Shown: positions 8,810-19,695 of the stretch, piece after piece
How the letters are laid out: each line of letters opens with the position of its first letter
Position numbering within the stretch: the stretch's first letter is position 1
NCBI GenBank assembly: GCA_940337035.1
Contig: CALNHX010003292.1
Location: 1-64,000, forward strand
Reading direction: 5' to 3'
DNA: 64,000 bases
Source: Agriotes lineatus
Lineage: Eukaryota; Arthropoda; Insecta; Coleoptera; Elateridae
Made by a program: the position numbers and the translations under genes
Notes under the pieces: generated by a model
Seen by the model: only the letters and a program-made list of their open reading frames with translations
Database searches by the model: none
Told to the model about the DNA's origin: nothing

Positions 8810-10420
8810 CCAGCAACAACAAAAGCTGCAGTTACAGCAACACCAACAAAAACAGTCACAGCTACAGGGACTGATTAAATACCACCTAAACCCGAAGAAA
8901 TCCCCAGGCTATGATTTAATCACAGGGAAATTAATCAAAGGACCGCGCTAGGGACTAGTGATGCTGACCATGTTATATAATGCTGTCCTGAGGCTGTGCC
9001 ACTTCCCAGTACAATGGAAGGTAGCGTAGGTAATACTAATACCCAAACCCAGAAAAACTCCCAAAGAAGTTGGTCCCTATAGGCCAATTGGTCTATTGCC
9101 CGTCTTAAGTAAGCTACTGGAAAAATGGCCAACAAAATAACCCTGATCTTGGAAGAACACAACATTATCCACACAATTAATCAAGCCCTCGAAGAAAAGC
9201 AATACTGTACAGCTATTTTTTAGATGACAGTCAAGCCTTTGATAGAGTTTGGCACACAGGGCTACTGTACAAAGTCAAGCCATTCTTACCACACCCTTTC
9301 TATAAGATCCTGAAATCCTATCTAGAGGAACGATACTTTAGGTAAATTTCAGACAAGATCAAACAGGGCTACATCAATCCAATCAGGCGTGCCACAGGGC
9401 AGTGTACCTGGTCCCATCTTCTACCTCTACCAACTCACTCTCAGCTACTTTTGCTGATGCTAAGGTAATTATAGTGAAACATAGAGATCCGGTTGTTGCC
9501 GTAAATCTCCTACAACAGAGCCTAGATGAAGTGGTATAATAGACGAAAAAATGGCGCGTTAAATTAAACGGAGCAAAATCCTATTACTTAACATTTTCAA
9601 AGTGCAAAGGAACTTCTCCAGCAGTCCTTGCAAATAATTTTCCCCTAATTACAACTGGCAGAGGGTAAATGCCTACGTCTGCACTTCGACACGAGTTTGA
9701 CGTGGAAGTCCCAGATCTGGAAAAGGCAAGCAGCTTGGTATGAAAATGGCTTCTTGGTAAAAATCCAAATGATCGTTAAGTAACAATCTCGTATACAGTG
9801 AGAATAATGTAAGACTGTACATGGCTGAATTATGCAAAATTAGACATAGGGAATTTACTTAATGTTACCATGGTGTTTATAAACAAAATAACAACACAGT
9901 GACTACAGAAACTAATTGAAACTTAATTATTTCATTGTAATTTCACAACCGACAATTGTTTCTAGCATGGGTAAATTGATTAATGCAAATAATGTAACAC
10001 TGTACATGGCTGAATTATGCAAAATTAAACATAGGGAATTTACTTAATGTTACAAATGTATTTGTAAACAAAATAACAACACAGTGACTACAGAAAAACA
10101 CGACAATTGTTACTAGCATGGGTAAATTGATTAATGCTAAAATAAAGTTGCGAATGTATAGTCTTATATTACTCACACGGTATAACATAGTCTTCAAACC
10201 CATCTGGACCTACAGCATCCATCTGTGGGGTATAGCAGCCAACTCCAATATTCAAATGTTAGAAAGATTTCCGTGTAAAGTGCTACGTGCTATGTGTGAT
10301 GCGCCATACTTTGTACGAAACGCAGACATTTGAGGTGACTTAAAAATTGAAACGGTAAAAAACGTGATAATGAAGTTCAGTAAAAATACCTAAGTAACCT
10401 AGAACAGACAACAGTGCAAA
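8810..10420 (+). pseudogene. Decayed Jockey-type non-LTR retrotransposon (RT region)
   Basis: Fragments in several frames reconstruct a Jockey-like reverse transcriptase: KSPGYDLI (about 8900), VGPYRPIGLLPVLSKLLEK (about 9070-9120), SQAFDRVWHTGLLYKV (about 9230-9275), SGVPQGSVPGPI (about 9385-9420), then IWTYSIHLWG...LERFPCKVLRA near 10205-10300, the usual C-terminal block. Multiple stops and frameshifts are present, and the segment is interrupted at 9803-10138 by a tandemly duplicated sequence. It is 5' truncated; no endonuclease domain was seen. CAA/CAG-rich sequence at 8810-8860 may belong to it or to flanking DNA. Confidence 0.7.
9803..10138. repeat. Two-copy tandem duplication, ~185 and ~151 bp
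   Basis: AATAATGTAA-G/C-ACTGTACATGG begins both units, at 9803 and 9988. Both end in ACAATTGTT..TAGCATGGGTAAATTGATTAATGC. The second copy lacks about 37 bp after GTGACTACAGAAA. It lies inside the Jockey relic, between the RT core and the C-terminal block. Confidence 0.8.
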
Positions 10421-10471
10421 CATTCAAAGATTACATAAACAGAAACCGCTAGCCCTACCTCATAGATTAGA

Positions 10472-10539
10472 CCACGGCCTGCTGAATTGTGTGACAAATG
10501 TCACTTCTGACGTTTGTCAAAAAATTCAGCAGGCCGTGG
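10472..10539. mobile_element. 68-bp palindromic mini-element with 6-bp target duplication
   Basis: The whole element is nearly one hairpin: CCACGGCCTGCTGAATTGT at the left is answered by its complement ending in GGCCGTGG at the right, with TTTGTCA/TGACAAA inside. It is flanked by ATTAGA at 10466-10471 and 10540-10545. A second copy with the same design is at 42225-42285. Confidence 0.75.
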
Positions 10540-10545
10540 ATTAGA

Positions 10546-11154
10546 CTAATTAAGTAATTAGTTAAGTCATTATTATACAAGCCTTGTTTTAAGTAACTTC
10601 AGTATTGTAAATCGCTGGGTTTCAGTCTTCTGTCATTGATTCATGTCATTTTAAATATTACTAACCTAGTTTTTGCTTATTGTTGTACAACAGATTGCAA
10701 AAATAAATATACTTTCTCAAAAAAAAAAAATATAACAACCAATAGGCTTACACGTTTCGACCTATTAAATCGTTCAAAAATGGACAGTATGTGAAAACCG
10801 TGCAGCGAGAAAGTTGCAGATAAAACGTAGGCAAAACATTTATTGTCTAAGTACCTACTTCTTGTTTATAGCTACAAATTTCCAATTAGGTTAAAATTAA
10901 GTAAATAATCATTAGTAATATAACAAGGGCTACACATACTTACGGATATTTTTCACAAGCCAAGGATCGAGTACTGGTTGCAAGCAGTACGATAACTCTT
11001 AGCACTGACAAAATTATTTGTAAGTGTGCTGCCCCTGTTTATATTTTGTAGGTTACACAAAACTCATATACGAATTATGATTTATCCATAGCGTCGATAA
11101 TCATCCCTAGGATGCTTATCACTTGATTAGCATTCCTAGAGTCTTATCATGTAA
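10546..11154. other. Anonymous AT-rich DNA
   Basis: A short A-run at about 10710-10728, following TTGTACAACAGATTGCAAAAATAAA-like sequence, could mark the 3' end of the Jockey relic. Nothing else was recognised. Confidence 0.35.
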
Positions 11155-11197
11155 TCAGTTCGGAATTGGTCGATTTTCATAGAATGTATGGTTCTTC

Positions 11198-11486
11198 TTG
11201 TTAAAAAGGAATTCCGGCTTAGACCGCGTAGTCTTTGTAGATGAAGGACCATCATTTTCTGGCTTGATGTGCTTTGCACCTTGTGAACTGGAGCAAGGAT
11301 CCACGCTATGACCATGATCTTTGGTGGCTCGTGTGGTTTGAATACCTTGAGAACGAGAATACGTAGACAGATTTGGCCGTGTTGCTGTTTGTGAGCCCAT
11401 ATTGACTAACGTTTTGCCAGACATTGGAACTTGCATCTTCAGAGTGAAAGTCGCACTACGCGGTCTAAGCCGAAATTCCTTTTTAA
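11198..11486. repeat. Inverted repeat with 37-bp arms
   Basis: CTTGTTAAAAAGGAATTCCG... at 11198-11233 recurs as the reverse complement at about 11448-11486 with one or two differences, separated by about 215 bp. A 93-codon minus-strand frame (11155-11436; Ser/Thr/Lys-rich, no recognised domain) lies mostly between the arms. The frame is more likely fortuitous or a fragment than a gene, but its composition is less AT-rich than its surroundings. Confidence 0.6.
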
Positions 11487-11489
11487 CAA

Positions 11490-12190
11490 GAATAATTTAA
11501 GTAACCGCGAAAGTTTCAAGCAATTTATGTGGTTCTCATTGGATGATACCAGTCATGTGACAGTTGATTGTAATAATCAAGGGTAATACCACAATTAGTG
11601 GATATATTTTTGACAAATACTGTGTTGTTTCCATGTAAATTATTTCGTTTAAATTGCACGAAACAAAATAGACGAGTGACATTTGAATGTGATTTTGTTG
11701 AGTTAAATTAGCAATAATTTCTATGGAAATGGCAAAATATTAACAAAAATATTCACTTCAAGTGGTATTTGCTACGACTATTTAACATTATTAATACATA
11801 ACGACTAACTTCATTAGAAAATAATCCAAAATTAGTAGAATTGTTCATTATTAATTAAATTCAGCGAAATGTTTTGGGATATTTTGCATGGTACCCAATA
11901 TTCAGTGATATACTGTTCTTATTGGTTGAAAAAAGCAAATGTCTGCAATATTATTGGCTTATGTATTATAGTGTTGAATAGTTAGCCATATACCCGTCGT
12001 GCGAAATTTTAATATCCGCAAACTGAAACATCCGTAAATGGCTCGGTAAATATATCAATTATTTTAAAATAATATTCTAATATTATTTGATAATAATTGA
12101 TATCTTTACCTCATTTGTGGATATTTTTGTTAGTTAGAAAAAATATTACTGATGAAGATTTTACACGCGAAAACCACGCGGATGGTACCA
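11490..12190. other. Anonymous AT-rich DNA
   Basis: No coding or element signature seen. Local ATTATT-rich inverted tracts occur at about 12050-12110. Confidence 0.3.
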
Positions 12191-12194
12191 TAAA

Positions 12195-12470
12195 GGTCCC
12201 GAGTGGTGTAGCTTGAACAAGCGTCCACGTTCGATCAGCAGAGTTAAGCAACGCTGTCTCTGGTCAGAACTTGGATGGGAGTTCCACGGCTGCATCTCTC
12301 GGCGCCTCGTGGTACGGCTATCACGGAAAAAAGTTCGTCCCGGCGGTCATACAACATCATGACAGTCGTTAGTGGGGTTGGAAGTCCTCATAACTGCACA
12401 GCGACGCCTATAATTGGCCTAACGGCTGTTGGCTGAGTGCGAATTAAATTAAATTAAATTAAAATTAAAT
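12195..12470 (+). mobile_element. 5S rRNA-derived SINE (SINE3-like)
   Basis: The head, about 12220-12285, matches the internal control region of 5S rRNA. GTTCGATCA...GTTAAGCAACGCTGTC corresponds to the A-box/intermediate element and GTCAGAACTTGGATGGGAG to the C-box. A unique body follows (12290-12440), and the copy ends in an (AAATT)n tail at 12441-12470. A pol III internal promoter plus simple-repeat tail is the SINE layout, and SINE3 is the 5S-headed class. It is not a functional 5S gene: the 3' half of 5S is replaced and no T-run terminator follows the expected 3' end. Confidence 0.65.
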
Positions 12471-12479
12471 AAGCCCAAG

Positions 12480-14440
12480 GTATATTATACACTTTAATTG
12501 GTGTGTTTATGCAATTATAAATAGCCTCCAGTAGTCCCTCGCATATAAGTATTACCTCTAAACGGGGTGGGACGTATTGCTTCGAAAAGTTAAATGCGAC
12601 TAAAAACCGCGCACCGCCACTCTACATAAAAAAATTTAACTAATTTAATAGAGCTCAAAGTGAAGTTATTATTGTGTCGACCGATTTCGGATATTCCCTG
12701 TATCATCGGACCGAATTCTTCAGCGTAATCGTAAGTTCAAACGCTTCTAATTTAATAGGAAACTGCACGATTGGTATTTTCACAGCTTGAGAGCTCATAC
12801 AATTCAAACACGAGAGTTTAATACACCGAAGGAACCTGGGGGGAGTATGGCAGAGCAGCGTCCCTGGAGGAGCTATGCAGGGCTACTAGCTTGGGAACCA
12901 CGCAAGGTCGGGTGAGGCAAGCTTTTCTCTAGGGAGAATCCGTGCGGCTAAGTCTCGGAAGCAGCCACAGGAATTAAAGGGTACAGAACCGCCTACAAGT
13001 TGGTGCTCCGGACCTTATACAAGGTAAAATCAGAGCCCAGGAGTAAGATATACAGAGCGTGGCACTAACAAGGCCCTAGGATAGTACTAGGAGGCCTGAA
13101 ATGACACAACATTCAAGACAATCTCCAAAACGGAAAGATTAATTTTTTATCCCAGCTTCACCAGATTTATTTCAGCAATCTCAAACACAATTTCTTACGG
13201 TTGAGCGACGATTTGCAGCATAATTCAGGAATTCTCTATCTGCATGGAGCAAAATTTCAGAATCACATGCATAAACACAGGATGACAACCTTACACGATC
13301 AGTGCCATAGAATGGCCGCCGAAAATCATACTAACTATATATTTTAAAAATTTATTAGGATTCCCTTGAGCTCAAGGATTTTAAAATACATACTAAAAAT
13401 GAAGAATGTGGGTAGGCAACCTAAAATACAGCAAGAAATTGCAGGCAACTAAAGACATTCCTTGTACTCAAAATTTATTTTAAATTAAAGCAAAAATTAT
13501 ACGTAAACTAAATTGCTACGAAATTATGTGCCTTTTAAAATTTGAAATCTTATATTTTTCATACCTGATTTGATTTAATTTGAAACAATGAAAGTGTTTT
13601 ACAATAAAAAGATACTATTACTAGTATTATTATACAGTACTATATTACTGCGACAAATAAAATTTAAGTTAGAATTCGTTCGCAGAAATATTAAGATGTG
13701 TTTGGAATTATATCTATTTACATAATTTAAAATGCTTTAACCATAACTACTTAATACAGTGTACCTTGACAAAATTTCACCGATAAATAATTTAAAAGTG
13801 TTTGATCGATTTTCGTTGGCCATCACCCAAGCCCAATTGTCATATTTAATTTCCTGTTTCGCTGAAGCTCTCACATTTTTTGTATATAATTCTGTAAGGA
13901 CTGGCTTATTTTCGGTTGTAATATAAAACTTGATAATTAACTTATACTCAGCGCTTCGCAATATTGAAGCCTTCCAGATCGATTTTTTAACACACTTCTA
14001 TTACCAACCTTGTTGTTATAGAATGTATATTTTTAAAAGGTTTTATTTATTTTGCCACATAACGACTGAATTGATTTAAAATACACATTTTTGAATTTTG
14101 GCTTAAATCAATGAAAGTACTTTCAGCTTGTTAAGTATTTCCAATAATTCATTTTTAAAATACATCCGTTATTTATTGTAAGGCTATCAGGATAATTTAG
14201 TTTCACAAGCGCCCTACTTTTATAATGTAAGAGCAACATTTACTAGAGTTGGAGACGAAATTTTATTATTCTGAAGGATAATGCAAAAACTAACTAAAAT
14301 AAAAAGCTAGTAATAAAAGAAAACTTGTTCACGACGGATTTTTTCAAACAGACAAAGGGTGATTTATAAATTGAATAGAATTCAAATAAATGTTATAAGG
14401 CAAAATTTACAAAAATACTTAGTTCGAATGAACAAGAATA
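12480..14440. other. Unassigned DNA with a GC-richer island
   Basis: About 12830-13100 is GC-richer than the flanks (GGGGGAGTATGGCAGAGCAG and following), which suggests an old coding or retroelement fragment. I could not identify a family in any frame. The rest is AT-rich with only short meaningless frames. Confidence 0.3.
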
Positions 14441-15003
14441 TAAAGGGTTTTCCAATAGGAACGATATGTTTTTAAAACGTCATAGCAACCATATCTAAAA
14501 TTTTTGAAATCTCACTAGCTGTCATTTGTTTTTAGTATAGTTTGACAATTCATCGTGTCAAAATACAAGCTTCAACAACGTTTGGTTATTATCCAAAAAT
14601 TTTATAAAACGAGATAGAAGTTTGGTGAGTCTGTAATTTCCAGAAATGGAACTGTTAATTGACCTCCAAGAAGTTGTGATTTAACACCTTTGGACTTCTT
14701 TTTGTGGGGTTATTTAAAGTCGTTGGTCTACGCCAATAAACCTCGAACTATTGACTCTTTGCAATTGAACATCGAATGCTGCATTAATGAAATAACCCCT
14801 GATGTATTGCACAAAGTTACCGAAAATTGGGTTCATCTGATTCGGTCCTGCAAACGAAGCCGAGGTGGAAATTTGAATAATGTGTTATTCATAACATAAT
14901 TGTCATAAGTTGTACTATAAAATAAAGAAAAAGTTTTGCTTTTGTCTCAAATATTTTGTATTTTATTTAATTTTAAAAACATATCGTTCCTACTGGGAAA
15001 CCT

Positions 15004-15006
<3 letters not shown>
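14441..15006 (+). mobile_element. Internally deleted mariner/Tc1-type element
   Basis: Terminal inverted repeats of about 36 bp: 14441-14477 and the reverse complement of about 14971-15006 share CC-A-TAGGAACGATATGTTTTT. Inside, a short N-terminal remnant (LQQRLVIIQKFYKTR at about 14567-14615) is followed directly by the C-terminal part of a transposase: SCDLTPLDFFLWGYLKS...RSCKRSRGGNLNNV (about 14668-14899, frame to a stop). The central domain with the first catalytic Asp residues is missing. This is how a MITE arises from an autonomous parent. TA lies at both edges, as expected for the superfamily. Confidence 0.75.
14690..14899 (+). pseudogene. C-terminal fragment of mariner/Tc1-type transposase
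   Basis: The 69-residue frame begins within the family's SCDLTPLDFFLWG block; the preceding ~6 codons are in frame upstream of the Met. The Asp of LTPLDFF lies in the conserved C-terminal catalytic block. It ends in a Lys/Arg/Gly-rich segment (CKRSRGGN) and a natural-looking stop. It is not functional, because the catalytic core upstream is deleted. Confidence 0.7.
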
Positions 15007-15043
<37 letters not shown>

Positions 15044-15045
15044 TA
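15003..15045. repeat. (TA)n microsatellite
   Basis: Two runs of TA separated by one TG, directly abutting the right terminus of the mariner-type element, whose TA target may have expanded. Confidence 0.9.
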
Positions 15046-15254
15046 GCTTATAAAGATTAGCTACCCCTAAACATATTATCATGCAAAATGTTACACCTGT
15101 CTACCCATATTCACTCACTTATTCATTTTTAGGGGCTGTATTAGCCAACAAACTACATTTTTGAATTTACTTAACAACAACTTAACAAAATAGAATGAAT
15201 GGGACTTAATAGGCACTAATAACTGTACTTGTTTAAAAATATTTGTATATTGCC

Positions 15255-15640
15255 TATTTACGATGGAGACTCAAAAAATATATCTAGCCGTGACAGACAA
15301 ACTCAGAACAAACCAAATAGCAATAAAAAGAATTTGTTTAAAGAAGCTTGAAAGGCCGGAAAACTAACGACAAATAACTGAAGTTGAAGATATAATTAGA
15401 TGAATACCAAAGTTGAAATGGGACTGTGCTGAACATATAGCAAGAGATCAAGACAAGTGGAGCAGAAAACTTTTAAGATGGGGACCATGGACATAAAAGG
15501 GAGTTGTAGGGCGACGTCAATCGCGATGGACTGACAATATTAAAAAGACGCAGCACTAAGTTGGTATAGAGTTGCCGGGCATAGATGGAAAAATATAGGT
15601 AGATCTACATCATTGAAAACGGCTGGCTAAGAGAGAGAGA
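15255..15640 (+). pseudogene. RTE-like LINE C-terminal fragment
   Basis: Fragments KLKWDCAEHIARDQDKWSRKLLRWGP and GRRQSRWTDNIKK are the C-terminal zinc-finger/basic region common in insect RTE-type ORFs (usually ...WAGHIARxxDxRWxxKxLxW...GRPxxRWxDDI). Several stops are present. Only the 3' part survives. Confidence 0.6.
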
Positions 15641-15649
15641 GCCATGACA

Positions 15650-17365
15650 GAAACAATTGATGCACCTTATTTTAACTTATAATGTCAAATAAGTTTCTCA
15701 TAGTTACGTGCTAAATTTGATAAAGTTTGGGCCGTTATTATTTAGTCCCTGAAGTGTCTGATAATGAGTTTTATGAAATCAGAGAATTGAAGTGTGATCA
15801 AGTTTCTCGCTAAAGAAGGCAACATTTCGAAAATAGTAGTGTATGAAGACGATGCTCCCTTGCAAAACAGTTTACTTTAGTTCATTGTTCACCACCTTCA
15901 CCATATAGAAAATCACATTGGTGCTAGTAATATCTGCTCTGTTTAACATTTAACGAGGTATTTATTAAATTAAGAAAGATTTTCAAGACAATTTAAATAC
16001 AATCGACCTTATAAAGACTATTACAAAGATGAGATGCCACGACGTCTTAATCAAAATACAATTTGTCTTACTGCTGTTAAATAATGATGGTGCATGCTTG
16101 TTCTTCAGCACCTCAATTATTAAGTTTGTTACTTTATTAAGTTTTTATGACTTTATTCCACTATAATTTTCTAAAATATCATACAATAATGTATTAAATT
16201 CGCTTTGATAAGAAGAAACTGCAGGAGTATAACGATTTTTATCATAATCAAATAATAGATACATATCTTATTTATTAATTTATTTATTTTAACGGGAAAC
16301 CCCATTTACAAATAAATAAATAAATATCTTGATAGAAAACTTGCAAAGTTGCGTTATTTTCGATCTCCACTTTTAAGGAGCAATGAGAAAGAGTGATTTA
16401 ACATAAACAGCTATCGGCAGTTCTTTGCAATTTTTTTACAAGCTGGTGAACTTGTCACGTACTTCCATTAAGATTCCGGTGTGCTAAGTTTGGGAACTAT
16501 TAGTGGTCTAAAACGTTGTCCCATTAAAGATGATGCTGTCCTTCAAAATGATCATTTGACCATAAGATTAGCGCGATTTCAGTGATCAAATAACGTTACA
16601 ACAAATCTATTCAGCTCAGATGTCTCTACAAATCTTCTTGATGCAATTCAAAGACATTCTAAGAAAAGTGGTGGAAAATTTCTTACCGTATGTCCTCAGA
16701 TAGCATAAACCATTATCTAATGAAATAGGTGAAGCAGATTTCTCAGATATGTTCACTGTACTTTATAAAATAGGCATGCGAACCTATAACTGGTCTAATG
16801 GAATATTTTTTGTCGGATGTATGCGTAAACACTGGATTAAAATTGTTAGAAAAATACCTAAGCTTGTTGAAAAAAGTCACTTTTAAACTACCAGAATAAG
16901 AAGAAGTGGTCATGGTAACTTTGCGCTACAACCCGTAAACAAATCAGCAACCCTGTTAAGCCAAGACCTCAGGATAACAGCCGATTTAACAAAATGGGAC
17001 ATTTTCCAATATATCCAGAAAAGGGCGATGTTGAAATTGCAAATCTGGAAAAACTTGAGAAGTTATCAAAAATCCAATAGATATTATATTACCTCTTTTG
17101 CCAAACAAAAATTGATTTCTAGATATCCATTACCATAACTAACTTTGATATGTTTTATACTTTTTGAAATGTATAAGACATGCTATCCTTCTTAATTCAG
17201 TTTCCCTCTCGACGATGTATTTTGATAGGTACAATCCAAAAGCCAAACGATTATGACAGCAGAGACATCCAGGAAATTATCTTTACTCGCTGAAAAATAA
17301 ATCTTTCTGTTGCTTTAGGGTTGACACTAAAAACTCATATATTCGCATTTTATACTTTTGTACAG
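15650..17365. other. Unassigned DNA
   Basis: Broken plus-strand reading stretches with fairly ordinary amino-acid composition at about 16600-17100 hint at an old coding fragment, but no motif could be assigned. A short hairpin of TTTATT/AATAAA tracts lies at 16262-16325. Confidence 0.25.
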
Positions 17366-18388
17366 TACAGATAGTAAAACAAGCTAAAAAGAAAAGCTGG
17401 CACGACTTTGCAAGATAGATAAATGAGACATATAAGGATAATAATAAGATCTTCTGGGCCAAGATAAGGAAGATGAGAGGAAGCAAGCGAAAAGAAATTA
17501 GAGGGATTAGAGATAAAAATAATCATATTACAACGACAAAAAAAATGGAAGTATGGAAAGACTACTTCGAGCAGAAGTTTAAAAGAAAGAAGACAATAAG
17601 GAAATGTAATCAAATGAAGAAAGAAAAGAATCAGAAGAAGAAACAGAACAGTTAACAAGAGAAGAACTGGAAAATTCACTGAAATAGATAAAGATTGGGG
17701 GAAGCAGGGGGCGAGGACAAAATAGACCCGGAAATTATAAAATGGATGGGAGAAAAGGATAAAGAGTGGCTCTAGAATATATGTGAGGAGGCATGGAGAA
17801 CTACGAAAATTCCAGAGGACTGGGAAAAGAACTTGATAGTTCCAATATATAAGAAAGGGTATCAGATGGAATGCGATAATTATAGAGCCATTTGTCTTTC
17901 CTCGGTGTGCTTTAAAGTATATACACAGAATTCTGGAGGCGAAACTTAGAAAAGTGATAGAAAATAAACTAGAGGAGGAACAAGGGGCATTTAGGGCAAA
18001 TAGGCAAGCTGATGACAACATATGCATATAGAGGAAAATTATAAAAAGAAAAATAGAGGAAGAAGATGAACTACTGCCAACTTTTCTAGATATAAGATTA
18101 GCTTTTGATACAGTTGAGAAAGAAAAAATATGGGAATGCTTAGAGGAACTGGAAGTGACAACGGAACTAATAGAGGCTATCCGAAGTATATACAAAATAG
18201 TAAGATAAAAAATTCAAATAACTGGACTGACATCAGGCAAATTCAAAATGGAGAGCGGCAGAAAACAGGGCGATAGTCTAAGCCCATTACTTTTTATAGT
18301 AATAATGGATAAAATTATAAAAAATCTAATAGACAAAACGAGAGGAGTGGGCACAATAATAGGATATAGAAATCTGGAACCAGTTAAG

Positions 18389-18399
18389 GTGAAAAGTTT
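18389..18399 (+). repeat. Target-site duplication, left copy
   Basis: GTGAAAAGTTT, identical to 22428-22438. The host RTE frame runs through this 11-mer on either side. Confidence 0.85.
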
Positions 18400-18588
18400 G
18401 GAGTCGCGAGTTAACTGTGTTAACCGGAGACGTGTTATCGGTGCGGCCAGTGAACCTCGATCGTAAGTTTAACGTTAACAAAAACTTTTCCAGCGAATGA
18501 TTCTAACAAATATCCTAGATAAAATTAAAAACTAAATACGTTAAGTTATATTGGGTCCTTCGGAAGGGTACCAGGACTAATTAAAAAT

Positions 18589-19695
18589 ATGCCTAACGAT
18601 AACAAACGCGATAGCAGCGAGCTATCACCACCAGCAGACAACAGTAAAAGATATATGTTTGAAAATAGCACACTAATCAAAACCAACAAATATTATGTAC
18701 CTCCAAATACAAACAGCGCGAAAATAATTTACAGAGGATGTAATGCAACGCCATCAACAAACATGGAAACAGAATCCCAAGACGCAGCAAAAAAAGATAA
18801 AATTCCCCCAATATACTTACACGAAGGGGACAACTTTCAAAAAGTAATAGAAGACATTAAAAAATTAGCAACAACAGATTTTACCACTGCATGCAGGGGC
18901 AAATTTCTAAGAATAAACTTAACTTGCTCTGATGATTACCGCAAACTTACAAGCTTTTATGATAATAATAACCTAAAATACCACACATTCCGCGATCCGA
19001 AGCCCAAGCTAAACAACTATCAGTCGTGATGCGCAGCGTACCCCCCTCACTGAGCGAGAAGGAAATAAATGGAATTGAAACAACTTAAATACCCAATTAC
19101 TAAAGTCACCAGGCTCTACAACAAAGACAAAACACCGATCCCAATTTGTGCGCTTGAACTTGAAAAAACAAACAACATCAACAAAATATATAATCTTACC
19201 AGATTTATGCACTGCATAGTATCAATCGAGCCCAGAAAAAGATCTCAAGACATACCACAGTGCAAGCGCTGTCAGCGATATGGGCACATACGCAACTATT
19301 GCAAACTAGAACCACGTTGCGTAAAATGCTCACACCTATACATGGAATGTCCCAAAAGACCAGATGAAAAACCGAGATGTGTAAACTGCGGAGGAAACCA
19401 CCCTGCAAATTACAGAGGCTGTGATCATTTCAAACAAACACAAAGCAGACAAGTAACACATAATGCACCAACACGACAACAAAGAACCAACACAAGACCA
19501 TCATATGTAGATGAAAGAAGGAGTTACTCGGAAGTACCACAGCAACAGAACACTAACCTCTCTATAAACCCAGAAAATTCAACTGACCTCATAGCAACGA
19601 TCTTTAAAGCAATTCTAGATATTCTTAAACCTCATATACATAAATTTTTACCACTTATCGTACCACTACTTACAGGCGCTACAAATGGCGACTAA
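18589..19695 (+). pseudogene. Jockey ORF1, gag-like protein with CCHC zinc knuckles
   Basis: An N-terminal segment (18589-19029) and C-terminal segment (19069-19695) lie in the same frame. The ~50 bp between them reads in a different frame (VVMRSVPPSLSEKEINGIE), so two compensating indels interrupt the protein. In the C-terminal part, counting from its Met, three knuckles are visible: Cys65-X2-Cys68-X4-His73-X4-Cys78, Cys84-X2-Cys87...Cys94, and Cys104-X2-Cys107-X3-His111-X6-Cys118. The protein would bind element RNA. ORF1 overlaps the start of ORF2 by about 11 bp (Met of ORF2 at 19685), normal for the clade. Confidence 0.85.

Noticed and set aside
12220..12292. Functional 5S rRNA gene
   Set aside because: The 3' half of 5S is not present, the body is unrelated and the copy ends in an AAATT tail, so a SINE is the better reading.
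17350..18195. 281-codon hydrophobic minus-strand frame
   Set aside because: Antisense of the RTE relic, whose plus strand reads as reverse transcriptase. The Leu/Phe/Ser-rich composition is the usual antisense of Lys/Glu/Arg-rich coding DNA.
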